A stretch of DNA of 64,000 bases from assembly GCA_039030335.1 (NCBI GenBank), contig JBCCEJ010000003.1:1-64000 (forward strand), in the 5' to 3' direction. The stretch comes from JBCCEJ01 sp039030335. Its GTDB lineage: Bacteria; Pseudomonadota; Gammaproteobacteria; HK1. The notes under the pieces were generated by a model. The model did not search any database. It was not told where the DNA came from and was given only the letters and a program-made list of their open reading frames with translations. This document shows positions 54,156 to 61,027 of this stretch, piece after piece (the stretch's first letter is position 1; each line of letters starts with the position of its first letter). Position numbers and translations under genes: made by a program.

Positions 54156-55973
54156 TCAGCTGGCTTTGCGCGCCTCGCGCCGCCGTTCATGCTCTTTGAG
54201 GAGTTTCTTGCGAATACGGATATATTGGGGGGTAATCTCGACGAGTTCGTCATCGTCGATGACTTCCATCGCCCGCTCCAGTGTCAATTTGATCGGTGGC
54301 GTCAGCAGTATGTTCTCGTCGGACCCGGCCGCGCGGATGTTCGTGAGCTGCTTCGCCTTCAGGGGGTTGACTACCAGATCGTTGGCTCGCGAGTTGAGGC
54401 CGATCACCATCCCTTCATAGACCTCGTCGGCGTGACCGATAAGCAAGCGGCCGCGCTCTTGCAGGTTGAACAGCGCGTAGGCGAGCGCTTTGCCGCTGGC
54501 ATTGGAGACGAGCGCGCCATTACGGCGCGAACCGAGAGTGCCGCCGCCGACCGGGCCGTAATGTGAAAACGTATGGTAGAGAAGCCCGGTTCCTGACGTC
54601 GTGGTCAGGAAGTCGGTCCGGAAGCCGATGAGTCCACGGGCGGGTACGACGTAGTCGAGACGCGTACGACCACGGCCGTCGGGCATCATGTTCTGGAGCT
54701 CGCCGCGGCGTTCACCGAGCAGTTCCATGACTGCGCCCTGGTGTAGTTCTTCGACGTCCACGGTGACCTGTTCGTAAGGCTCTTCGCGCTTTCCGTCGCG
54801 CTCGCGCACGATCGCCTGCGGGCGGCTGATGGCGAGCTCGTAACCTTCGCGCCGCATGTTTTCGATCAGTATCGCGAGATGCAATTCGCCGCGCCCGGAT
54901 ACCAGAAACCGGTCCGGGTCGCCGGTATCTTGCACCCGCAGCGCGACGTTGTGGATGAGTTCACGGTCCAGCCGTTCGCGAATCTGACGGCTGGTGACGA
55001 ATTTTCCGTCCCGACCTGCCATCGGCGAGTCATTGACCTGGAACGTCATGCTGACGGTCGGTTCGTCCACGGTCAGGGACGGCAGTGCCTCGACCTGGCT
55101 CGGATCGCACAGTGTGTCCGAGATCCGCACGCCGTCGATGCCGTTGAACGCGATGATGTCGCCCGCTTCCGCGACGTCGACCTGTACGCGTTCAAGCCCG
55201 TGTGAGCGCATGACCTGCAATACGCGCGCGGAGCGTGACCGGCCGTCCCGATCGACGACCGTGACCGCCGTATTGGTGCTGACCTGTCCGCGCGTGATGC
55301 GACCTATGCCGATCGCGCCTACGTAAGATGAATAGTCCAGCGAACTCACCTGCATCTGGAACGGTCCATCCAAATCGACCGCCGGAGGTGCCACGTGCTC
55401 GACGATGGCATCGAGCAGCGGATCCATGTTGCCCGCTCTGGAATCAGCGTCCGTGTTGGCGTACCCCGCGACCGCTGAGGTGTAGATGACCGGGAAGTCG
55501 AGCTGAGTTTCACTCGCGCCAAGTCTATCGAACAGGTCGAACGTCTGGTCCAGCACCCAGTCGGGGCGCGCGCCATCCCGGTCGATCTTGTTGATTACGA
55601 CGATCGGATTCAGACCTTGCGCGAATGCTTTTTGTGTCACGAAACGGGTTTGCGGCATCGGGCCTTCGACGGCGCAAACCAGCAGCAGCACGGAATCGAC
55701 CATCGACAGCACGCGCTCGACTTCGCCGCCGAAATCGGCGTGGCCCGGCGTATCGACGATGTTGATGCGGTGGTCGCGCCAGTCGATCGCGGTGTTCTTA
55801 CTAAGAATGGTGATGCCGCGCTCACGCTCGAGATCGTTACTGTCCATGGCCCGCTCGACGGGCGCAGCGCGCGCCTCCAGCGTGCCTGAATGCTGCAGCA
55901 GGCGGTCGACCAGTGTTGTCTTGCCGTGGTCTACATGAGCAATGATCGCGATGTTGCGCAGACGTTCTATCAC
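54156..55973 (-). CDS. bipA: Translational GTPase TypA/BipA
   Basis: GTG 55973 (MIERLRNIAIIAHVDHGKT) gives 605 aa, the usual BipA length, and is preceded by AGAGG at proper spacing; the open frame upstream to 56060 is not homologous. G motifs are present: AHVDHGKTT, RERGITI, DTPGHADF and NKIDR. The C-terminal ends in Arg/Lys-rich helices. BipA assists 50S assembly, mainly at low temperature or stress. The dtd gene follows. Confidence 0.96.
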   Translation of the reverse strand: MIERLRNIAIIAHVDHGKTTLVDRLLQHSGTLEARAAPVERAMDSNDLERERGITILSKNTAIDWRDHRINIVDTPGHADFGGEVERVLSMVDSVLLLVCAVEGPMPQTRFVTQKAFAQGLNPIVVINKIDRDGARPDWVLDQTFDLFDRLGASETQLDFPVIYTSAVAGYANTDADSRAGNMDPLLDAIVEHVAPPAVDLDGPFQMQVSSLDYSSYVGAIGIGRITRGQVSTNTAVTVVDRDGRSRSARVLQVMRSHGLERVQVDVAEAGDIIAFNGIDGVRISDTLCDPSQVEALPSLTVDEPTVSMTFQVNDSPMAGRDGKFVTSRQIRERLDRELIHNVALRVQDTGDPDRFLVSGRGELHLAILIENMRREGYELAISRPQAIVRERDGKREEPYEQVTVDVEELHQGAVMELLGERRGELQNMMPDGRGRTRLDYVVPARGLIGFRTDFLTTTSGTGLLYHTFSHYGPVGGGTLGSRRNGALVSNASGKALAYALFNLQERGRLLIGHADEVYEGMVIGLNSRANDLVVNPLKAKQLTNIRAAGSDENILLTPPIKLTLERAMEVIDDDELVEITPQYIRIRKKLLKEHERRREARKAS

Positions 55974-56301
55974 GGGCGGGCCTCTGATGGCGGTGCCGAG
56001 GAAGTTGGATGGCGCCGGCGCGGCCTGAGCGTGTATTCGCTGAGGCGGCAGCGTGAGCATTCAGTGTCGGGGACGGGCTCGAAAGTGTCCGCCGCTCAAA
56101 GGCTGCGGCGCGCGCATTCTAGCCTGCGTTGCGAAGGCTTGCACGGGCGCTTCGTGCGCGCCCGGGAGGAGCAGACCTGGCCGCGCGCCCGGCGGGGGGC
56201 GCGCACTCTGGATTTTCTCTTCGGTGCCCGCAAGCGCAGGCGGCACGCCCGCGCCGGAAGGTCTGCGCCGGCGGCGCGCGCGATGCACCGGATTCAGCGA
56301 T

Positions 56302-56664
56302 TCAGACTGCCGAAGTCTCAGCGCGAACCTGCTCGGCACTTTCGGTCACGAGAGCCGCTAGCTGGTCACGTGCTTCGACCTGCACTTCCCAGGTCTCTTT
56401 CGCGACGCTGAGCAGTTCCTGCCCCAGAGACTGAGCGGTTTCGAGTTGCTGAGCGTATGCATCAGCCGGCTTGTCGAGTGCTCCCATGGATTCGACCATC
56501 TTGCTGAATGCGCTCATGTTCGCTTCGAGCACGGCGATCTGCTTCGTAGCCATCTTGCGGTGCGTGTCGGTTGCGATTTCGCCGAATTTCACGACCGAGT
56601 CGAGCATCTGCTTGTTCATCGCGGTCAGTTTTTCTGCATTTGGCAGCATGTTTTCAAACGTCAT
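56302..56664 (-). CDS. Phasin (PHA granule-associated protein)
   Basis: ATG 56664 gives 120 aa and follows an AAGGGAT site. The helical amphipathic sequence FENMLPNAEKLTAMNKQMLDS with later DQLAALVTESAEQV is typical of phasin family (PF09361) proteins, which coat polyhydroxyalkanoate granules. phaZ lies about 1.1 kb away on the same strand. Upstream sequence contains TGC-rich dyads resembling PhbF/PhaR operators. Confidence 0.88.
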   Translation of the reverse strand: MTFENMLPNAEKLTAMNKQMLDSVVKFGEIATDTHRKMATKQIAVLEANMSAFSKMVESMGALDKPADAYAQQLETAQSLGQELLSVAKETWEVQVEARDQLAALVTESAEQVRAETSAV

Positions 56665-56702
56665 CGGGATCCCTTCTCTCATGGCTTGTCATTGCCGCGT
56701 TA

Positions 56703-56754
56703 TGTTGCAGCGCACAAATTGTGCAGCGCAGCATACGGCCTATGTTGCAGTGCG
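56703..56754. promoter_or_regulatory. Candidate PhbF/PhaR-type operators upstream of the phasin gene
   Basis: tgttgcagcgcac (56703-56715) and, on the minus strand, tgctgcgctgcac (56721-56733) match the published PhbF consensus TGNTGCNNNGCAA with one mismatch each. A third related copy, tgttgcagtgcg, is at 56743-56754. The inner 13 bp, gcacaaattgtgc, form a perfect dyad. The sites lie 39-90 bp upstream of the phasin start, where a repressor released by PHA would act. No regulator gene is in this window. Confidence 0.6.
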
Positions 56755-56770
56755 TCAATACCTGCCGGTA

Positions 56771-57697
56771 TCAGGGGTTCCGTGCGGCTGCTTCGATCGG
56801 CTGTAACAGCCGGTAGCACATGGTGTGAGTGGGGGTGGGTACACCCAGTTCGCCGCCGATGCGGTGAATGGCACCGCACCAGGCGTCCAGCTCCGAGGGG
56901 CGCTCGCTCCAGATGTCACGAGTCATCGAGCCCGTCGCACCGTCGGGCAGGCCCGCGTAGAAAGCCCACATCGTGGCTTTGTAGTCGGGCGCGATCTCTA
57001 TCCCACGAGCTCTGGCGACCGCGATGCCCTCGTCGATGCACCGATCGACGAGCTCCTTCAGCGGTACGCTGTCCCTCAGAATGCCCATCGGGCTCCGGGC
57101 CAGCGTGGAAATGCCGGTCCAGGACGACACGAGGATCAGCTTCTCCCATAACGCGCGGGCGATGTCGGGCGCGACCTCTGAGTCTACCCCCGCTGCGTCG
57201 AAGGCGTCCCGCAGTCTTTCAGCGGCTTTCGAAGCGCTGTTGTCGAGGCGCCCGAAGCTGACGTACGCAGAGTCGTTGAAGTGCCGGATGACGCCGGGTG
57301 ACTCGATCATGCTAAAGATGCGCGACAGTCCACCCAACACCCGGTCAGGCCCGAGAACCTCAGCGAGCTGGTATGGCGCATCCACCCCGTTCAAGAACGG
57401 CACGGCGATGGTTGCCGGACCTAGCAGCGGCCCCATCGCCTGCGCGACCTCGGTCACTTGCCAGGTCTTCACCGCCACGACGATGAAATCGACTGGGCCG
57501 AGGTCGACCGGGTTCGAAGTGACCTTGACCTCTGGCAAATGCAGGTCACCGAGCGGACTCAGAATTCTGAGGCCGTGCGCGCGCATCGTTTCCAGATTGG
57601 TGCCGCGCGCGATGAAGCCAACGTCCTGGCCCGCTGCTTGCAGCCGGGCACCGTAGTACGCGCCGAGTCCACCGGCACCGTAAATTGCGAATCTCAC
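56771..57697 (-). CDS. panE: 2-dehydropantoate 2-reductase (ketopantoate reductase)
   Basis: GTG 57697 (VRFAIYGAGGLGAYYG) gives 308 aa with an AGGA site upstream. The Rossmann motif GAGGLGAYYGARLQAAG, VDFIVVAVKTWQV, and the C-terminal domain with ALWEKLILVSSWTG and the conserved Asn/Lys region fit PanE. It reduces ketopantoate to pantoate in pantothenate synthesis. PanE-like paralogs exist with other substrates, so the symbol is likely but not certain. Confidence 0.82.
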   Translation of the reverse strand: MRFAIYGAGGLGAYYGARLQAAGQDVGFIARGTNLETMRAHGLRILSPLGDLHLPEVKVTSNPVDLGPVDFIVVAVKTWQVTEVAQAMGPLLGPATIAVPFLNGVDAPYQLAEVLGPDRVLGGLSRIFSMIESPGVIRHFNDSAYVSFGRLDNSASKAAERLRDAFDAAGVDSEVAPDIARALWEKLILVSSWTGISTLARSPMGILRDSVPLKELVDRCIDEGIAVARARGIEIAPDYKATMWAFYAGLPDGATGSMTRDIWSERPSELDAWCGAIHRIGGELGVPTPTHTMCYRLLQPIEAAARNP

Positions 57698-57775
57698 AGG
57701 CGGGTTTCCTGGTTTGGGTCGTGTCTTGCAGACCGCGCCGCGCAAGCGTACGCGAAACCCGCGACGGCTGCTTCC

Positions 57776-59044
57776 TCAGGCGGTGCTGGTGCCTATCATG
57801 CGACTGATACGTGGCTGAATTTCCTCGCGCCACCGGCGTCCGTTGAAAACCCCGTAGTGACCGGCACCCGGCTGCACGTAGTGATCGCGTTGACTGTCGT
57901 CCAGCGTGGAACACAGATCGTGCGCGGCTTGCGTCTGCCCGATGCCGCAGATGTCGTCGCGCTCCCCTTCGATCGTCATGAGCGAAGTTCGTTTGATCGC
58001 GCGGCAGTCGACTCGTCGGCCCCGATGTTCGAGCTGACCCTGCGCCAACAGCCGACGCTGAAACACTCGATCGACGGTTTGCAGAAAGTACTCCGCCGTG
58101 ATGTCCATGACGGCAAGGTACTCGTCGTAGAACCGCCGGTGCGCGGTCACGTCGTACTCATCGCCGGCGATCAGCTTCTCGAAATAGTTCTGATAGGCCT
58201 GCACGTGTGACCCGGCGTTCATGCCCATGAAGCCGGCCAGCTGCAGGAATCCGGGGTAGACCGCGCGCATCGCGCCGAGGTGCGGAAAAGGCACCAGTGT
58301 GATCACATTGTTGCGGAACCACGTAAGGTCGTGTTTTTGCGAGTACTCGTTCACGGCGGTCGGATTGCGCGCGGTATCGACCGGCCCGGCGATCAGCGTG
58401 AGTGAGGTGGGGGTGCCCGGGTCATCGTCTTCGGCCAGCAGGGCCGTGGCCGCCAGTGCCGGTACCGACGGTTGGCAGACCGCGATCACGTGCAGGTCTG
58501 GACCGAGTGCGCGGAAGTAATCGAGCAGGTAGTCGATGTAGTCGTCGAGATCGAAGCGGCCCCGGTAGAGCGGCACGCTGCGCGCATCCGCCCAGTCGGT
58601 GATATGGACATCGTGTCGCGGCACCATCGCGCGCACGGTACCGCGCAGCAGCGTCGCAAAATGGCCGGACATCGGCGCGAGCAACAGGACTTTCGGGCCA
58701 GGGGCCAGGCCTTCCGCGGGACTCTTGACGAACCGTTTCAGCGTGCAGAACGGATGCTGCAGGACGGTCTCCTGTGTTACTGAAACTTCAACACCATCGA
58801 TCTCCACGCTGTCGATGCCGAACTCTGGTTTGGCGTAACGTTGCGTCAGCTCGTCCACCACTCGCCAGCCAGCCCGCATCGCCGGGTGGACCGTGCTGGC
58901 CCCAAATGGCCCTACGGCCGCGTCCAGATAGCTTTCGACACTGCGCCCGAAGGTGCGCGCCGGATAGGTGCTGGCGTGCGCCAGCTCGTAGGCGGCGTAC
59001 ATCCACGTCGCCCGACCCGTGGTTGGAAACAGTGCTGGAAACAT
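57776..59044 (-). CDS. phaZ: Intracellular poly(3-hydroxybutyrate) depolymerase
   Basis: The protein is 422 aa and aligns along its length with the PhaZ1-type intracellular depolymerase of Ralstonia: QHPFCTLKRF, LLLAPMSGHFATLLRGTVR and ITDWADARSVP are conserved. The catalytic Cys lies in VCQPSVP, with Asp in EGERDDICG and His in GHYGVFNGRRWREE. It mobilises stored PHB. ATG 59044 follows AGGCACCG; ATG 59002 is an alternative. A perfect PhbF-type operator match lies just upstream. Confidence 0.93.
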   Translation of the reverse strand: MFPALFPTTGRATWMYAAYELAHASTYPARTFGRSVESYLDAAVGPFGASTVHPAMRAGWRVVDELTQRYAKPEFGIDSVEIDGVEVSVTQETVLQHPFCTLKRFVKSPAEGLAPGPKVLLLAPMSGHFATLLRGTVRAMVPRHDVHITDWADARSVPLYRGRFDLDDYIDYLLDYFRALGPDLHVIAVCQPSVPALAATALLAEDDDPGTPTSLTLIAGPVDTARNPTAVNEYSQKHDLTWFRNNVITLVPFPHLGAMRAVYPGFLQLAGFMGMNAGSHVQAYQNYFEKLIAGDEYDVTAHRRFYDEYLAVMDITAEYFLQTVDRVFQRRLLAQGQLEHRGRRVDCRAIKRTSLMTIEGERDDICGIGQTQAAHDLCSTLDDSQRDHYVQPGAGHYGVFNGRRWREEIQPRISRMIGTSTA

Positions 59045-59069
59045 CGGTGCCTGCTTGGTTCGAGTAGAT

Positions 59070-59084
59070 TGTTGCGGCGCAACA
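59070..59084. promoter_or_regulatory. Perfect PhbF/PhaR-type operator upstream of phaZ
   Basis: tgttgcggcgcaaca is a perfect 15-bp dyad (7-bp arms around a G) and matches TGNTGCNNNGCAA exactly. It lies 26 bp upstream of the phaZ start. Related copies precede the phasin gene, which supports a shared regulator. Confidence 0.65.
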
Positions 59085-59493
59085 TCGAGCAGTCTAGCAG
59101 TGAATTGAAAGTGGCCTCAACCGAGGTCGCGAGCCTGGTCGGTGGTCGCCTGACGGCCCGGTCCCGCCACATGCCATCAGCGTGCCGGGCAGCGGATCCG
59201 TGAAGCGTCTGGCCGGCGTAGCCACAGGGTACCCAACCGGGCGAAACTCCCCTCGTCGGCTCGCCCATATCCAACCGACTTCACAATTGTCCGGGCCGGT
59301 CTCCGGTATCGTGACCTGCCCGACGGTCCAGGCCCGCCTGTCCGCGCACGCACTGGGGCGTCAGGTACGGCGATCTGGCGAGCTCTGCGAGCGTCGAGCG
59401 CGTATAACGATCGAGCGGCCGATCGCGATCGGGGGCGGCCGCCAGGTTGAACCGGCCTTTGCGTAGCCGAGAGTCCCGGGACCAGGAGGGTGT
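59085..59493. other. Intergenic region between phaZ and yqgE-like gene
   Basis: This gap of about 400 bp between two divergently transcribed genes shows short open frames but none I can support as coding. A strong AGGAGG at 59484-59489 belongs to the downstream start. No repeat or RNA gene was recognised. Confidence 0.4.
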
Positions 59494-60243
59494 ATGGATG
59501 GACTGCTGCGTTTCAACCGCCTCGGGCCATGGTCTGCCAGGGCGTCGTGCGCCTTGTTGTTGGCCGCATGCGTGGCGGTTGCGTGGCTGTCCTCAGGCGT
59601 CGTTGTTGCTCAGACCGCGCCGCCCGACAACCCGGTCAAGGAAGCACCAGCGCGGTTTCTGATAGCGAATGAATCGCTGGCAGGATCGATATTCGCGCAA
59701 TCGGTGGTACTGATGCTGCGCCACGACAGCGATGGCGCGTTTGGGCTCATCGTCAACAAACCGACGGAAGCCACGGCCGCCGACGTCTTCGATGAACTCG
59801 AAAGTGCGAAGGAGCGCGGCGATCCGGTGTTCGTGGGTGGCCCGGTGCAGACCTCGACCGTATTCCTGCTCCTGCGTGCTGAGCGTGGCCCGCCGGGTTC
59901 ACATGCCGTGTTGCCGACGGTACACCTCGGCACGACCGAGCTGGTGCTCGATTACGTTTTCGGACACGAGTGGCCCGCAGACGATCTGCGCATCGTGGCG
60001 GGGTACGCCGGCTGGGCGGCCGGTCAGCTCGAAGGTGAGATCGCGCGCGGCGACTGGCGCTACCTGCCCGCCACCGCGTCGCAGCTGTTCGACATTCCTG
60101 CCCGCCGTTTGTGGTCTGCGTTGCAGGGACGCTCGCGCGTGTGGGCGCGCGGCCAGATGCCGCCCGGCCCGCCGGCCGTCGGCGCCCGCTCGTCTGTTCA
60201 CAGCGCGCCGCTCGCGGCCGCTTCATTAACAGCGGCGGATTGA
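59494..60243 (+). CDS. YqgE/AlgH family protein with N-terminal signal sequence
   Basis: ATG 59494 follows AGGAGG and gives 249 aa. Residues 18-40 are hydrophobic (ALLLAACVAVAWLSSGVVVAQT), like a signal peptide. The YqgE/AlgH domain begins at about 53 (FLIANESLAGSIFAQSVVLM), then GLIVNKPT, FVGGPVQ, FGHEWP and GYAGWAAGQLEGEI. Known YqgE/AlgH proteins are mostly about 190 aa and cytosolic, so an exported version is unusual. Function of the family is unclear; AlgH was linked to alginate regulation in Pseudomonas. The methyltransferase gene follows 80 bp downstream. Confidence 0.85.
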   Translation: MDGLLRFNRLGPWSARASCALLLAACVAVAWLSSGVVVAQTAPPDNPVKEAPARFLIANESLAGSIFAQSVVLMLRHDSDGAFGLIVNKPTEATAADVFDELESAKERGDPVFVGGPVQTSTVFLLLRAERGPPGSHAVLPTVHLGTTELVLDYVFGHEWPADDLRIVAGYAGWAAGQLEGEIARGDWRYLPATASQLFDIPARRLWSALQGRSRVWARGQMPPGPPAVGARSSVHSAPLAAASLTAAD

Positions 60244-60322
60244 AGCGTCTGACCGCGCCGCTCAGTCAGTCTCGACCGCAGCGCGCCCCGCCCTGCGGGT
60301 AAAGGCAAGGCCGGAACGAACG

Positions 60323-60976
60323 ATGCGCGCCGCGATGAAGTATGCGTATTGTTCCCAGCCCGACCCGAACACACCAGGTCACCTGTTGATGGATGCGCAG
60401 ACGATCGCAGCTTACAACCGCAACGCCGCGGGCTTCGCGCGGGACTGGGAAGAAGACCAGCAGCCGCCCGCTGACCTGCGCGCCGCCGTCGCGCGTTACT
60501 TCGCGCCCGGCCCGACGATAGATGTTGGTTGCGGCAGCGGTCGCGACACGGCCTGGTTGCACGACGCAGGCTTTGATGTGGTCGGCGTCGACGCGGCCGC
60601 TACGTTGCTGGCAGAGGCCAGTCGCCGCCATCCCGGCGTGCGGTTCGAGCTCGATGCACTGCCCGCACTCGCCACCTTGCCGCGCGGGCATTACGCCAAC
60701 GTGCTTTGCGAGACCGTTTTGATGCATCTGGACGTTTCCAACCTGGTCAGCTCCGTGGCGACACTGACCGCACTCCTGGCTCCGCGCGGGACGCTGTACC
60801 TCACCTGGCGCGTTACGGAGGATACCCACCGTCGCGACGAACACGACCGGCTCTACGCGGCCTTTGATGCGAGCCTCGTACGTCAGGCACTCGGAGACGT
60901 CGCGCTATTGTTGGATGAAGACTGCCTCAGCGCGTCTTCTGGCAAACGCATACACCGGCTCATCGCGCGGCGTTAG
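60323..60976 (+). CDS. Class I SAM-dependent methyltransferase
   Basis: The frame is 217 aa from ATG 60323; ATG 60389 (MDAQTIAAYNRNA) gives 195 aa and matches the usual start of such proteins. The SAM motif I TIDVGCGSGRDTAWLHDAG and motif II GVDAA are clear. No substrate-specific region is recognisable. It could modify a small molecule or protein. It is followed after 51 bp by the TPR/C39-like gene on the same strand. Confidence 0.85.
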   Translation: MRAAMKYAYCSQPDPNTPGHLLMDAQTIAAYNRNAAGFARDWEEDQQPPADLRAAVARYFAPGPTIDVGCGSGRDTAWLHDAGFDVVGVDAAATLLAEASRRHPGVRFELDALPALATLPRGHYANVLCETVLMHLDVSNLVSSVATLTALLAPRGTLYLTWRVTEDTHRRDEHDRLYAAFDASLVRQALGDVALLLDEDCLSASSGKRIHRLIARR

Positions 60977-61027
60977 CGGGCTTTGCGCCGGCCGTGCCAG
61001 GCGCGGATTGGACAGGAGTGTCTCGAA

